Under the pieces are notes generated by a model. It ran no database searches and was not told the DNA's origin. It worked only from the letters and a program-made list of their open reading frames with translations. Position numbers and translations under genes: made by a program. Below are positions 1 through 6,633 of a DNA stretch of 7,681 nucleotides, piece by piece. The first letter of the stretch is position 1; each line of letters opens with the position of its first letter. The stretch is taken from assembly GCA_023388675.1 (NCBI GenBank), contig JAEWFU010000050.1, positions 1 to 7,681 on the forward strand. The letters are read 5' to 3'. The DNA is from Pseudomonadota bacterium. GTDB taxonomy: Bacteria > Pseudomonadota > Alphaproteobacteria > Rhizobiales > Rhizobiaceae.

Positions 1-176
1 AACCCCTCCTCCCTCGCCCTGCGGCGCAGGACCGGGATCGGCGCCGAGCACAGTGTCGGCGTCTCCGGATGGGCGCCGGGTCCGGCATAGAAGGCCATCT
101 CGAACGCATGCCTGTCGGTCGGGATCGGCGAAAAGGTGTTGGTCTCGGTAGCGAGCGACGCGGTGAAGACACGCAT
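1..176 (-). CDS. M81 family metallopeptidase (MlrC/microcystinase C-like), N-terminal fragment
   Basis: Only the first 58 residues are inside the window; the gene runs off the left edge. The translation begins MRVFTASLATETNTFSPIPT, and the ATETNTFSP stretch (about residues 9-17) is the characteristic N-terminal signature of the M81/MlrC family. The founding member, MlrC, acts on linearised microcystin, but most relatives have no known substrate. Full-length members are usually about 490-510 residues, so roughly 90% of the protein is missing, including most of its expected metal-binding residues. The ATG at 174-176 is chosen because it places the signature at the usual distance from the N terminus. 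Its ribosome binding site is weak (a GGAA about 10 bases upstream). It lies 29 bp after the RidA gene and is apparently the last visible gene of the leftward operon. Family assignment is fairly secure; substrate is unknown. Confidence 0.82.
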   Translation of the reverse strand, partial: MRVFTASLATETNTFSPIPTDRHAFEMAFYAGPGAHPETPTLCSAPIPVLRRRAREEG

Positions 177-205
177 GCAATGAGATTCCGGTGGTTGGCG
201 CCGCC

Positions 206-571
206 CTAGAGCGGCTTGTAGGCGACGGCCTCGACCTCGATCTTGATGTCGATCATCAGGCGCGATTCAACCGTGGTTCGAGCGGGCGGCTCCTTCGGGA
301 AGTGCTTTGCATAGACAGCATTGAAAGCGCCGAAATCGCGCGCGTCCTCGATCCACACGGTTGTCTTGACCACGTCCTCCATGGCGCATCCGGCGAGCGC
401 CAGCGCAGCCTTCACGTTGGCCAGCACCTGTTCCGTCTGCTCGGTGATGCCGCCCTTGACGACGATGCCGTCGGCCCCGACAGGCACCTGCCCCGATACG
501 AAGACGAAGTCGCCGGCGCGCACGGCGGGAGAAAGCGGCACATGGGAGGTGCCGAAGCACTGCTTGGTCAT
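206..571 (-). CDS. RidA family protein (YjgF/YER057c/UK114), probable enamine/imine deaminase
   Basis: This 121-residue protein has the usual RidA length and fold signatures: SGQVP at 26-30, the VKTTVWIED strand at 68-76, FNAVYAKHF at 83-91, and the C-terminal PPAR...IKIEVEAVA block at 95-117. RidA proteins form cytosolic trimers that hydrolyse reactive enamines/imines such as 2-aminoacrylate released by PLP enzymes. By alignment with E. coli RidA from memory, Arg105 corresponds to Arg98, Glu120 to Glu112, Ser30 to Ser26 and Asn88 to Asn84, so the carboxylate-binding Arg is kept. Tyr17 is replaced by Ala16 and Cys107 by Thr100, so this is a divergent Rid member, possibly with altered substrate range. 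The ATG at 569-571 follows a GGAG about 7 bases upstream. It lies 30 bp after the permease gene, and co-transcription with the transporter suggests it serves the same pathway. Confidence 0.92.
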   Translation of the reverse strand: MTKQCFGTSHVPLSPAVRAGDFVFVSGQVPVGADGIVVKGGITEQTEQVLANVKAALALAGCAMEDVVKTTVWIEDARDFGAFNAVYAKHFPKEPPARTTVESRLMIDIKIEVEAVAYKPL

Positions 572-580
572 TTGTCTGCT

Positions 581-600
581 CCGTTTTCGGCCTGAAACGG
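581..600 (-). other. Small inverted repeat overlapping the RidA ribosome binding site
   Basis: CCGTTT and AAACGG form a 6 bp stem around an 8-base loop in the 30 bp gap between the permease stop and the RidA start. On the transcribed strand the right arm ends in ACGG, sharing the GG of the GGAG ribosome binding site. The hairpin could modestly occlude initiation when upstream ribosomes do not melt it. The stem is short and may be chance; no U-run follows, so it is not a terminator. Confidence 0.3.
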
Positions 601-601
601 C

Positions 602-1426
602 CTATTTGACTGCGCCGATCGCCAGCCCGCGCACCAGATAGCGCTGCAGCCAGGCAAAGACGATGGCGACTGGGATGGTGGCGACGAAGGTTGCGGCCAT
701 GACGTGATGCCATTCGACCGTATAGCGGCCGGCCACCAGCGAGAAGATCTGGATCGGCAGCGTGTAGCTTTCCTGCCGCCTGAGCATGGTGAGCGCGATG
801 ACGAACTCGTTCCACGCGTTGATGAAGGAGAAAATCGCCGTGACCGTGATCGCCGGAAGTGCAAGCGGCAGAAAGACCATGGCAAGCGCCCGCGCGGGGC
901 TCGCGCCCTCGATCCAGGCCGCCTCCTCCAGATCCTTCGGAATGGTGGAGAAGTAGCTCTGCAGCATCCAGACCGTGAAGGCGACGTTGAAGGCGCCATA
1001 GACGAAGACGATCGAATTGACGTTGTCGAGCAGCCCCAGCCATACGACCAGCCGGAACAGGCCGATGACGAGCACGATCGGCGACAGCATCTGCGACACC
1101 AGCAGGAACTGCCGGAAGGCACCCTGCCCTGCAAACCTGAACCGGCTCATGGCATAGGCGGCGGGTATCGAAACCAGCAGCGCCAGCACCGTGGACAGCA
1201 CCGCGACGTAGACCGAGTTCCACAGGGCGTTGCCGAAATTGGTGGCGGCCCACATGTCGATGAAGTTGCGCCACGCCTCCTCGCGCGGCCACCACGTGGG
1301 CGACAGCACCTCGTTTGCCGGCTTTATCGCGGTGATGAACATGACCGCGAACGGGAACAGGATCAGCACCACCAGCGGCGAGAGCAGCAGCCAGAAAAGC
1401 AGCGATTTCTTGAGCTTCTCACTCAT
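602..1426 (-). CDS. ABC sugar-type transporter permease, MalG/UgpE-like (second inner-membrane subunit)
   Basis: This 274-residue protein is an inner-membrane permease of the carbohydrate uptake CUT1 class. It has about six hydrophobic segments, starting at residues 9-31 and continuing at roughly 72-94, 106-130, 138-155, 190-212 and 243-260. The cytoplasmic coupling loop with the EAA motif is at 168-191 (EAA, then G at 174, ending LPLALP), where it docks on the ATPase. NAWNEF at 203-208 and the C-terminal [14 protein letters not shown] are typical of MalG relatives. The ATG at 1424-1426 overlaps the stop of the partner permease by 4 bp (ATGA) and has a strong AAGGAG five bases upstream. The open frame continues far upstream, but that part is out-of-register translation of the other permease. 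It should pair with the 1423-2295 product; substrate cannot be read from the sequence. Confidence 0.95.
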   Translation of the reverse strand: MSEKLKKSLLFWLLLSPLVVLILFPFAVMFITAIKPANEVLSPTWWPREEAWRNFIDMWAATNFGNALWNSVYVAVLSTVLALLVSIPAAYAMSRFRFAGQGAFRQFLLVSQMLSPIVLVIGLFRLVVWLGLLDNVNSIVFVYGAFNVAFTVWMLQSYFSTIPKDLEEAAWIEGASPARALAMVFLPLALPAITVTAIFSFINAWNEFVIALTMLRRQESYTLPIQIFSLVAGRYTVEWHHVMAATFVATIPVAIVFAWLQRYLVRGLAIGAVK

Positions 1427-2295
1427 GCGCGCTCCTTCCGCATGGCAAGCGATACGTAGACGACCGTGAAGGCGAGCAGCAGAGCAAACATCATCAGGGA
1501 GAGCGCCGATGCTTCGCCTAGCTTCCCAAAGCGGAAGCCGAGCTTGTAGAGATACGTTACGAGAATATCGGTCGAATTTGCCGGGCCGCCCTGCGTCGTT
1601 GCCCAGATGATGGGAAAGGAATTGAACACGTTGATCATGTTGAGCACGATCGCGATGTTCAGGAAGGGGCGCATGAGCGGCAGCGTGATTTCGCGGAAGG
1701 TCTGCCAGCGTGAAGCACCTTCCAGCTTGGCTGCCTCGTAGAGGTCGTCGGAGATCGACGACAGCCCGCCGAGAAAGATCGTCACCGTAAACGGGATCGT
1801 CACCAGGATACCGATCATGACCTGCACCGGAAAGGCGGTGGAGGCGCGCGCGAGCCACTGGATGTTCTGGTCGATCAGGCCCAGGTTCCTGAGACCGGAA
1901 TTGAGCATGCCGCTCTCGCCGCTGAGCGCCCAGCGCCAGACGATGGCCGTCATCGTGAGCGACACCGCCCAGGGTAGCATGATGATGACGCGCGCCACCG
2001 AGCGGCCGTAGAAATCCTCGTTCAGGATCATGGCCACGGGCACGGAGACAATAAGCGCCCCGACGACGATGCCGCCCGTCCAGATGAAGGTACGCCACAG
2101 GGCGCCGAGGAAATCGGGGTCCCTGAACACGGCCATATAGTTTTCGAAGTCGTTGAAGCCGCGTAGCTGACCGAAACGGTTGACGTCGTTGACCGAGATC
2201 GTGCCGAGCTGGAACAGCGGCCACAGGATGATGAACGCGGCGAGCAGGAATCCCGGCAGTATCAGCACGTAGGGGTTGGTCAAAGGCGAGCGCAT
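1423..2295 (-). CDS. ABC sugar-type transporter permease, MalF/UgpA-like (first inner-membrane subunit)
   Basis: This 290-residue membrane protein is the MalF/UgpA partner of the downstream permease. Hydrophobic segments occur at about 9-30, 71-91, 103-120, 156-177, 212-232 and 264-284, consistent with six helices. The EAA coupling loop lies at 187-210 (EAA at 187-189, Gly193, ending ITLPLMRP). The TQGGPANST...LVTYLY stretch at 234-250 is a common MalF/UgpA signature. It lacks the extended N terminus and large periplasmic loop of enteric MalF, as is usual for UgpA/LacF/MsmF-type subunits. The ATG at 2293-2295 starts directly at the first helix region; the ribosome binding site is weak (GAG within ACGAGACAC). 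It lies 100 bp after the binding-protein gene, with a strong stem-loop between them. Together with the partner permease it would form the translocation pore. Confidence 0.95.
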   Translation of the reverse strand: MRSPLTNPYVLILPGFLLAAFIILWPLFQLGTISVNDVNRFGQLRGFNDFENYMAVFRDPDFLGALWRTFIWTGGIVVGALIVSVPVAMILNEDFYGRSVARVIIMLPWAVSLTMTAIVWRWALSGESGMLNSGLRNLGLIDQNIQWLARASTAFPVQVMIGILVTIPFTVTIFLGGLSSISDDLYEAAKLEGASRWQTFREITLPLMRPFLNIAIVLNMINVFNSFPIIWATTQGGPANSTDILVTYLYKLGFRFGKLGEASALSLMMFALLLAFTVVYVSLAMRKERA

Positions 2296-2348
2296 GTGTG
2301 TCTCGTCATGATTTGCCGGCGGAAACGGCAGGATTGAATTGCTCGGGT

Positions 2349-2374
2349 GGCGGGCGCGGGATTCCGCGCCCGCC
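2349..2374 (-). promoter_or_regulatory. GC-rich stem-loop between binding-protein and permease genes
   Basis: An 11 bp perfect stem (GGCGGGCGCGG at 2349-2359 pairing with CCGCGCCCGCC at 2364-2374) closes a 4-base loop. It starts 21 bases after the stop of the solute-binding-protein gene and ends 53 bases before the permease start. No U-run follows on the transcribed strand, so a strong intrinsic terminator is unlikely. Stem-loops at this position in binding-protein operons are known to protect the upstream mRNA from 3' exonucleases or cause partial termination, giving excess binding protein over permeases. The structure is seen directly; the role is inferred from position. Confidence 0.75.
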
Positions 2375-2395
2375 CGTTGTCAGGTGCCCCGACTA

Positions 2396-3628
2396 TCAGT
2401 TGCCGAGGATGCCGTTGATCTTCTCGGCAGCGGCGTCCAGCGTGGCCTTGGGCTCGCCATCGCCGAGATAGATGGTCTGCACCGCGTCGGAGGTGGCAGC
2501 AGCAATTTCTTCCCAGCCCGCGATGACGGGCGCGAAACGTGCGTCCGGCAGCAACGCGGTGAACTCCTTCAGGTCGGCGTTGTCGGCAAAGGCCGGCTGC
2601 GCAGCCACTTCCGGGTTGACCGGCAGGAAGCCCTCGCCCGAGGTGAACTTCGAGCGCCATTCGGTCGTGAACAGCATGTCGAGGAATTTCCAGGCCAGTT
2701 CCTTGTTCTGCGAATTCTCGAACATGATGATCGAGTCGGTCACGCCATAGGTGCCGCGGTCGCCCTCCGGTCCGGCGGGAATGGCGGCCACGCCATACTG
2801 CAGGTCCGGTGCCTCTTCCTTGATCTGATTGGACAGGAACGGCGCGGTGATCATCATGCCGACCTTGCCCTGCTTGAACAGGTTCTGCACGTCCTCGCGG
2901 TTATACGAGGTGACGCCCGGCTGGGTCGAACCGGCATCGATCAGGGATTTGTACATCTCGGCCGCCTTGTAGCCGGCATCGGTATCGAGGCCGGACGTAC
3001 CGTCTTCCTCGACCAGTTCGCCGCCGTATGCCCAGAAGGCATAGTAGAAATAGACGTCGGTCTCGATCTCCTTGCCCTGCAAGCCGAAGCCGGCAATGTC
3101 GTCGCCCAGCGCGCTGATCTTCTCGGCGGCTTCGGCGAGTTCGTCCCAGGTATCCGGCACCTCGGTGATGCCCGCCTGCTCGAACAGTGCCTTGTTGTAA
3201 TACATGGCGCGGGCGGATGCGGCGACTGGCAGGCCGTAGGTCTTCTCCTGCATCACGGACGGCTCGAGGAAGACCGGGAAGAAGCGCTCCTTGAACTCGT
3301 CGGTCATGTAGTCGTCGAGCGGCGCTGCGATGCCCTGGTCGACGAAGTCGATGAGCCAGCGCGTGCCGATGATCGACAGGTCGGCATTGGCGTTGCCGGA
3401 GATGTCGGTGGTCAGCTTCTGCAGAAGAACATCCCAAGGCACGACCTCCACCTGGATGTCCGAGCCGGGGTTCGCCTCCTCGAACGCCTTGGCGGCCTCA
3501 TCGAAATAGGGGCCGGTCTTGGAGCTGTATTCGGCGACTGTGACGCGCACCGTCTCGGCTGCCGCCCATCCGGTGAATGCCAGAAGGGCTGCGCCCGCGA
3601 CTGCGGATCTGAGCGCGGTCTTGTTCAT
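2396..3628 (-). CDS. ABC transporter extracellular solute-binding protein, family 1 (MalE/UgpB-like)
   Basis: This 410-residue secreted protein captures the substrate in the periplasm and delivers it to the two permeases. Residues 1-24 form a classic Sec signal peptide: MNKTALR, then a hydrophobic core, then WAAA with cleavage likely before Glu25. There is no lipobox Cys. The mature protein shows family 1 features: the AAKAFEEANPG helix at 45-55, a central YYNKALFEQAG at 143-153, TWDEL at 160-164, FKQGKVGMMI at 251-260, and the late SGEGFLPVNPE at 330-340. Length and layout fit sugar-binding CUT1 proteins, but ligand residues cannot be inferred reliably. The ATG at 3626-3628 has AGGGAG six bases upstream. 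An in-frame ATG 26 codons earlier lacks a ribosome binding site, would place a charged stretch before the signal peptide, and sits against the predicted -10. It is the first gene of the leftward operon. Confidence 0.95.
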   Translation of the reverse strand: MNKTALRSAVAGAALLAFTGWAAAETVRVTVAEYSSKTGPYFDEAAKAFEEANPGSDIQVEVVPWDVLLQKLTTDISGNANADLSIIGTRWLIDFVDQGIAAPLDDYMTDEFKERFFPVFLEPSVMQEKTYGLPVAASARAMYYNKALFEQAGITEVPDTWDELAEAAEKISALGDDIAGFGLQGKEIETDVYFYYAFWAYGGELVEEDGTSGLDTDAGYKAAEMYKSLIDAGSTQPGVTSYNREDVQNLFKQGKVGMMITAPFLSNQIKEEAPDLQYGVAAIPAGPEGDRGTYGVTDSIIMFENSQNKELAWKFLDMLFTTEWRSKFTSGEGFLPVNPEVAAQPAFADNADLKEFTALLPDARFAPVIAGWEEIAAATSDAVQTIYLGDGEPKATLDAAAEKINGILGN

Positions 3629-3634
3629 TGCTAT

Positions 3635-3640
3635 CTCCCT
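3635..3640 (-). promoter_or_regulatory. Ribosome binding site of the solute-binding-protein gene
   Basis: AGGGAG on the minus strand lies six bases upstream of the ATG at 3626-3628. It selects this start, which directly precedes the signal peptide, over the in-frame ATG at about 3706. Confidence 0.8.
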
Positions 3641-3711
3641 GTTCCTCTCTCGGGTTCCTGTGCGCCGGCTTGCTGTTTCGACGGTCGTCCGCGGCGCCAG
3701 CGACAACCTCT

Positions 3712-3739
3712 AATGTAATTTTTTTACAAAAATCCGCAA
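3712..3739 (-). promoter_or_regulatory. Candidate leftward promoter (binding-protein operon)
   Basis: On the minus strand TTGCGG (3734-3739) is separated by 16 bases from TACATT (3712-3717). These resemble a sigma-70 type -35 and -10 with slightly short spacing. Transcription would start near 3705, giving a leader of about 77 bases. The surrounding 3711-3800 stretch is much more AT-rich than the genes on either side. The assignment is by eye and has no experimental support. Confidence 0.45.
3714..3728. promoter_or_regulatory. Candidate operator, perfect dyad TGTAA-N5-TTACA
   Basis: TGTAATTTTTTTACA is a perfect inverted repeat with 5 bp half-sites around a T5 centre. It lies between the -35 and -10 of the candidate leftward promoter and covers the -35 of the candidate rightward one. 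The half-sites match those of HexR, an RpiR-family regulator whose operators have the general form TGTAAT-N3-ATTACA. The RpiR gene at 5718-6629 is the obvious candidate ligand, with both arms repressed or switched from one site. A HexR encoded elsewhere is the alternative. The dyad is seen; its binding protein is inferred. Confidence 0.6.
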
Positions 3740-3753
3740 AATGCAAGGATAAT
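3723..3753 (+). promoter_or_regulatory. Candidate rightward promoter (SDR-ATPase-regulator-PLP enzyme operon)
   Basis: TTTACA (3723-3728) and GATAAT (3748-3753) each match the sigma-70 hexamers at five of six bases. The spacing of 19 is longer than ideal; reading TTACAA as the -35 gives 18. Transcription would start near 3760, about 117 bases before the chosen SDR start. The -35 shares bases with the dyad at 3714-3728, so a protein bound there should block this promoter too. Confidence 0.4.
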
Positions 3754-3800
3754 CGCACATTCATGTTGCTAAATTACGAGTTTTCGGCAAATCTCATGAA

Positions 3801-3817
3801 AACGGCCTCAACGGCCT
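3801..3817. repeat. Short tandem direct repeat in the rightward leader
   Basis: AACGGCCT occurs at 3801-3808 and again at 3810-3817, a 9 bp period separated by a single C. It lies in the predicted untranslated leader between the rightward promoter and the SDR start. Two copies of 8 bp could be chance in this GC-rich sequence; a regulatory or slippage role is possible but not supported by anything else. Confidence 0.35.
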
Positions 3818-3867
3818 TGTCAGACGCGGCCAATGCTCGCGGAGAAGCGTGCCGCGATTGGGCGAAT

Positions 3868-3872
3868 GGGAG
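3868..3872 (+). promoter_or_regulatory. Ribosome binding site deciding the SDR start
   Basis: GGGAG is followed after four bases by the ATG at 3877. The reading frame is open upstream as far as 3628, with in-frame ATGs at 3763 and 3796, but neither has a purine-rich site in front. This site and the family's usual N terminus both favour 3877. Confidence 0.65.
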
Positions 3873-3876
3873 TGTG

Positions 3877-4632
3877 ATGATCGATCTTGCGGGGCAGAGA
3901 ATTGTCGTGACCGGCGCTGCCGGCGGTATCGGCACAGCGATGGTTGAGGTGCTGACGGGGTTCGGTGCCATGGTGGTAGCGTGCGACATCGACGGCGCCG
4001 ACCTTGCCTTGCCCGGTGTGGCCGAGGCACATCATTTTGACCTGATGGACGACGCGGCGATCGAGGCCGCGGCAGCAGCGATCTGCGCCGGCGGCGTGCC
4101 GAACGCGGTCATCTCCAACGCCGGCTGGACGCGCGCAGAAACCCTCGCGGATGTGAGCGCCGATGCGCTTTCGCATGAGCTGGACCTCAACCTGCGCAGT
4201 GCGGCGCGCCTGTCCCAGGCCTTCCTGCCGGACATGCGCAAGAATGGTGGCGGCGCCTTCGTCTTCATCTCGTCGGTCAACGCGCTTTCCCACTACGGCA
4301 ACCCGGCCTACGCGGCCGCCAAGGCCGGCCTGCTCGCCTGGATGCGGGCGATCGCGACGGAGGAAGGCCGCAACGGTATCCGCGCGAACGCGATTGCGCC
4401 GGGCTCTGTGCGCACGATGGCCTGGGATCACCGCATCGAGCGCGATCCGGCAATTCTGGGAAAGGTGAAACAGCTCTATCCGCTCGGGCGCATGGTGGAG
4501 CCAGCGGAAGTGGCGCGCGCAGCCGCCTTCCTGATCTCGCCGCTGGCGAGCGGCATCACGGGAACGGTCCTGCCGGTCGATGCCGGCATATCGGCGGGCA
4601 ACCTGCCCTTCCTGGAACAAATCGCCGTTTGA
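3877..4632 (+). CDS. Short-chain dehydrogenase/reductase (classical SDR), probably NAD-dependent
   Basis: This 251-residue cytosolic protein is a classical SDR. The cofactor-binding TGAAGGIG is at 12-19, Asp37 at the end of the second strand favours NAD(H) over NADP(H), and SNAG is at 80-83 in place of the usual NNAG. Catalytic Tyr145 and Lys149 lie in YAAAK, with Ser132 or Ser133 in ISSVN as the catalytic serine and Asn105 in the NLRSA helix. The PGSVRT segment at 175-180 and the C-terminal GTVLPVDAG at 229-237 are also typical. Such enzymes interconvert alcohols and ketones; the substrate cannot be read from sequence. The start at 3877 gives standard family length. An in-frame extension back to 3763 would add 38 residues of non-SDR sequence. 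It leads the rightward operon, 12 bp ahead of the ATPase gene, which implies a role in metabolising the imported compound. Confidence 0.92.
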   Translation: MIDLAGQRIVVTGAAGGIGTAMVEVLTGFGAMVVACDIDGADLALPGVAEAHHFDLMDDAAIEAAAAAICAGGVPNAVISNAGWTRAETLADVSADALSHELDLNLRSAARLSQAFLPDMRKNGGGAFVFISSVNALSHYGNPAYAAAKAGLLAWMRAIATEEGRNGIRANAIAPGSVRTMAWDHRIERDPAILGKVKQLYPLGRMVEPAEVARAAAFLISPLASGITGTVLPVDAGISAGNLPFLEQIAV

Positions 4633-4644
4633 GGAGCACGATCA

Positions 4645-5718
4645 ATGGCCGATCTGAAACTGACGGACATTTCCAAGAGCTATGGATCGATGTCGGTCAT
4701 CGAAAAGCTTTCGCTGTCGATCGATGACGGCGAATTCGTCGTGCTCGTGGGGCCGTCGGGCTGCGGCAAGTCCACCCTGCTGCGCATGATTGCGGGGCTG
4801 GAGCCCATCACCGGCGGCGATCTGGTGATCGGGGGCGTTCGGGCCAACGACGTCCCGCCGCAGAAGCGCGATACGTCGATGGTGTTCCAGTCCTACGCGC
4901 TGTTTCCACACATGACCGTGCGGGAAAACATCAGCTTCGGCCCACGTGTGCGTGGCGAACCCAAGGGGGAAACGGAAGAGCGTATCCGCCGCGCGGCCGA
5001 AATCCTCAATCTCGGTGATTATCTCGACCGGCGGCCAGGACAGCTTTCCGGCGGGCAGCGGCAGCGCGTGGCGATGGGACGCGCGATCGTGCGCGACCCG
5101 AAGGTGTTCCTGTTCGACGAGCCGCTCTCCAATCTGGACGCCAAGCTGCGTATCCAGATGCGCACGGAGATCAAGGCGCTTCACCAGAAGCTCGGCACCA
5201 CCATCGTTTATGTCACGCACGATCAGATCGAGGCCATGACCATGGCCGACAGGATCGTGGTCATGAATGGCGGCCGCATCGAGCAGGTCGGCACGCCGCT
5301 GGAACTCTATGACAACCCCGCGAATATTTTCGTGGCGGGTTTCATCGGCTCGCCCGCAATGAGTTTCCTGCAAGGCAGGACGGCGACGGAAAACGGTTCG
5401 CCGGTCGCCACCCTTGCCGACGGAACCAGACTGCCTATCGCACGCGGCCATGGCGAGCGTCCGGTCACGGTCGGCATCCGGCCGGAAGCGTATCGCCGCG
5501 ACCCGGAAGGGCCGTTGACCCTCTCCGTGAGCGTGGTGGAGCCGACGGGACCGGAAATCCACGTGTTCGGCACCATTGCAGGCGAGGAGGTGCGCGTCGT
5601 TCTGCGCGACCGCGATCTGCCGAAGCCGGGCGAGGAATTGCGGCTTTCGGTGCCTGTAGAGCATGTCCACCTCTTCGACACGGATGGTGGACAGCGGCTC
5701 GGAGGAGAACTCCACTGA
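4645..5718 (+). CDS. ABC transporter ATP-binding protein, UgpC/MalK/MsmX-like
   Basis: This 357-residue protein is the cytoplasmic ATPase powering the importer. It has an intact nucleotide-binding domain: Walker [10 protein letters not shown] at 36-44, Q-loop Gln82, LSGGQ signature at 134-138, Walker B VFLFDEP at 154-160 with catalytic Glu159, D-loop SNLD at 162-165 and H-loop His192. Residues from about 235 to 345 form the TOBE-type regulatory domain of MalK/UgpC ATPases, including VGIRPE at 276-281 and HVHLFD at 340-345. GAGGAG overlapping the SDR stop codon lies eight bases before the ATG. No ATPase is found beside the permeases on the opposite arm, so this is their likely partner. MalK-type subunits can be shared between importers, so it may serve others too. 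All catalytic residues are present. Confidence 0.96.
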   Translation: MADLKLTDISKSYGSMSVIEKLSLSIDDGEFVVLVGPSGCGKSTLLRMIAGLEPITGGDLVIGGVRANDVPPQKRDTSMVFQSYALFPHMTVRENISFGPRVRGEPKGETEERIRRAAEILNLGDYLDRRPGQLSGGQRQRVAMGRAIVRDPKVFLFDEPLSNLDAKLRIQMRTEIKALHQKLGTTIVYVTHDQIEAMTMADRIVVMNGGRIEQVGTPLELYDNPANIFVAGFIGSPAMSFLQGRTATENGSPVATLADGTRLPIARGHGERPVTVGIRPEAYRRDPEGPLTLSVSVVEPTGPEIHVFGTIAGEEVRVVLRDRDLPKPGEELRLSVPVEHVHLFDTDGGQRLGGELH

Positions 5719-6629
5719 TGGATACGCGCACGCCCGCAGCCTCCGAACGCACGGTCGACATCATCGCCCGTTTGCAGGACCGGCTCGAGCGCGGGCGTGG
5801 CGCCGAAATCAGGCTCGTGGAGAGCATTCTGGCCGATCCGCAATTTGCCGCGCACGCCCCTATCGCACAGATTGCCGAACGTGCAGGCGTCAGCGAACCG
5901 ACGATCACAAGGCTGGCGCGGGGCCTGGGGTTTCCAGGCACCCGGGAGATGCGTTTCCATCTTGCGCAGGCACTGGCCATAGGTGGCGCCTATCTGCGCG
6001 AGCCGAGCGTTCCGGCCGAGGAACTGCCGCTGTCCGCGCAGGTCATCGCCAAGGTGGCATCGGGTGCGCATGCGGCTCTCGACCTGATGTCGATGGGCCT
6101 TGCCGATGTCGACATCGAAGGTATGGCGCGGCAAATCTGTCGCGCGAGCCAGATTCTCGTCTACGGCACCGGCGGCGGGTCATCCTTCGCGGCCGTCGAA
6201 TTGCAGAACCGGCTGTTTCGCCTCGGCCTCCACGTGACCGCGCATACCGATCCGCAATTGCAGCGGATGAGCGCTTCCGTGCTCGAGCCGAAGGCCGTCG
6301 TCATCGGCTTTTCGGTCTCGGGCCAGGCGGCATCGGTTCGCGATGCGGTGACCATCGCGCGGCAATATGGTGCGAAAGCGATCGTCGTGACATCTCCCAA
6401 CACGCCGCTCGCCAAGGCGGGCGACGCCTTGTTGCCGCTGACCTTCAAGGAAGATGGCAACCTCTACAAGCCTTCATCCACCCGCTATGCCCTTCTGGAG
6501 GCGGTCGACATCCTCGCCATGGCCACGGCGCAGACGATTGGACCCAAGGTGCTCGAATCGCTGCGGCGTGTGCGCCACAGCCTCGCCAGCCAGAACATCC
6601 GCAACCCTGACCTGCCCATCGGAGACTGA
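5718..6629 (+). CDS. MurR/RpiR family transcriptional regulator (HTH plus SIS domain)
   Basis: This 303-residue DNA-binding regulator has two domains. An N-terminal RpiR-type helix-turn-helix occupies about 25-100, with the recognition region IAQIAERAGVSEPTITRLAR at 49-68. A C-terminal SIS domain occupies about 130-275, with the phosphosugar-binding-fold loops GTGGGSSFAA at 150-159 and GFSVSGQAAS at 197-206. RpiR proteins usually sense sugar phosphates or amino-sugar derivatives, although a few in amino-acid pathways are known. The ATG overlaps the ATPase stop codon (TGATG), with GGAGGAG ten bases upstream, suggesting translational coupling. Placement inside the operon implies local and probably autogenous control, most likely through the dyad at 3714-3728. 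Whether it represses or activates cannot be told from the sequence. Confidence 0.94.
   Translation: MDTRTPAASERTVDIIARLQDRLERGRGAEIRLVESILADPQFAAHAPIAQIAERAGVSEPTITRLARGLGFPGTREMRFHLAQALAIGGAYLREPSVPAEELPLSAQVIAKVASGAHAALDLMSMGLADVDIEGMARQICRASQILVYGTGGGSSFAAVELQNRLFRLGLHVTAHTDPQLQRMSASVLEPKAVVIGFSVSGQAASVRDAVTIARQYGAKAIVVTSPNTPLAKAGDALLPLTFKEDGNLYKPSSTRYALLEAVDILAMATAQTIGPKVLESLRRVRHSLASQNIRNPDLPIGD
6621..6624 (+). promoter_or_regulatory. Ribosome binding site deciding a TTG start for the PLP enzyme
   Basis: GGAG inside the last codons of the regulator gene lies nine bases before TTG 6634-6636 and 18 bases before the in-frame ATG 6643-6645. The spacing favours the TTG start, which adds the residues MRI before MDLETP. 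Confidence 0.55.
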
Positions 6630-6633
6630 CACT

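Noticed and set aside
267..1295. A 342-codon minus-strand open frame spanning RidA and the second permease
   Set aside because: It is in a shifted frame on the same strand as two well-supported genes. Its Arg-rich translation resembles no known protein.
1427..2224. N-terminal extension of the second permease frame, giving a 540-residue protein
   Set aside because: The extension is the wrong-frame reading of the first permease gene. The ATG at 1426 has a strong AAGGAG and gives standard MalG length.
2280..2309. Nine-codon upstream open frame (MTRHTCARL) overlapping the first permease start
   Set aside because: It lacks a convincing ribosome binding site and has no signs of a leader peptide such as repeated regulatory codons. 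It is the chance tail of a shadow frame.
2349..2374. Intrinsic terminator ending transcription after the binding-protein gene
   Set aside because: The stem is strong but no U-run follows on the transcribed strand, and the permeases downstream lack a clear promoter of their own. An mRNA-stability or partial-attenuation element fits better.
2339..3718. A 459-codon plus-strand open frame opposite the solute-binding-protein gene
   Set aside because: It is antisense to a clear family 1 binding protein with a signal peptide and ribosome binding site. The translation has no recognisable domains and reflects the GC-rich codon bias of the opposite strand.
3820..4620. Minus-strand open frame opposite the SDR gene
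   Set aside because: It is a shadow of the SDR gene, which has the complete cofactor and catalytic motifs; the antisense translation has no recognisable features.
4642..5715. A 357-codon minus-strand open frame opposite the ABC ATPase
   Set aside because: It mirrors the ATPase almost exactly and its translation is rich in Arg and His with no family motif. The plus-strand gene has every ABC motif.
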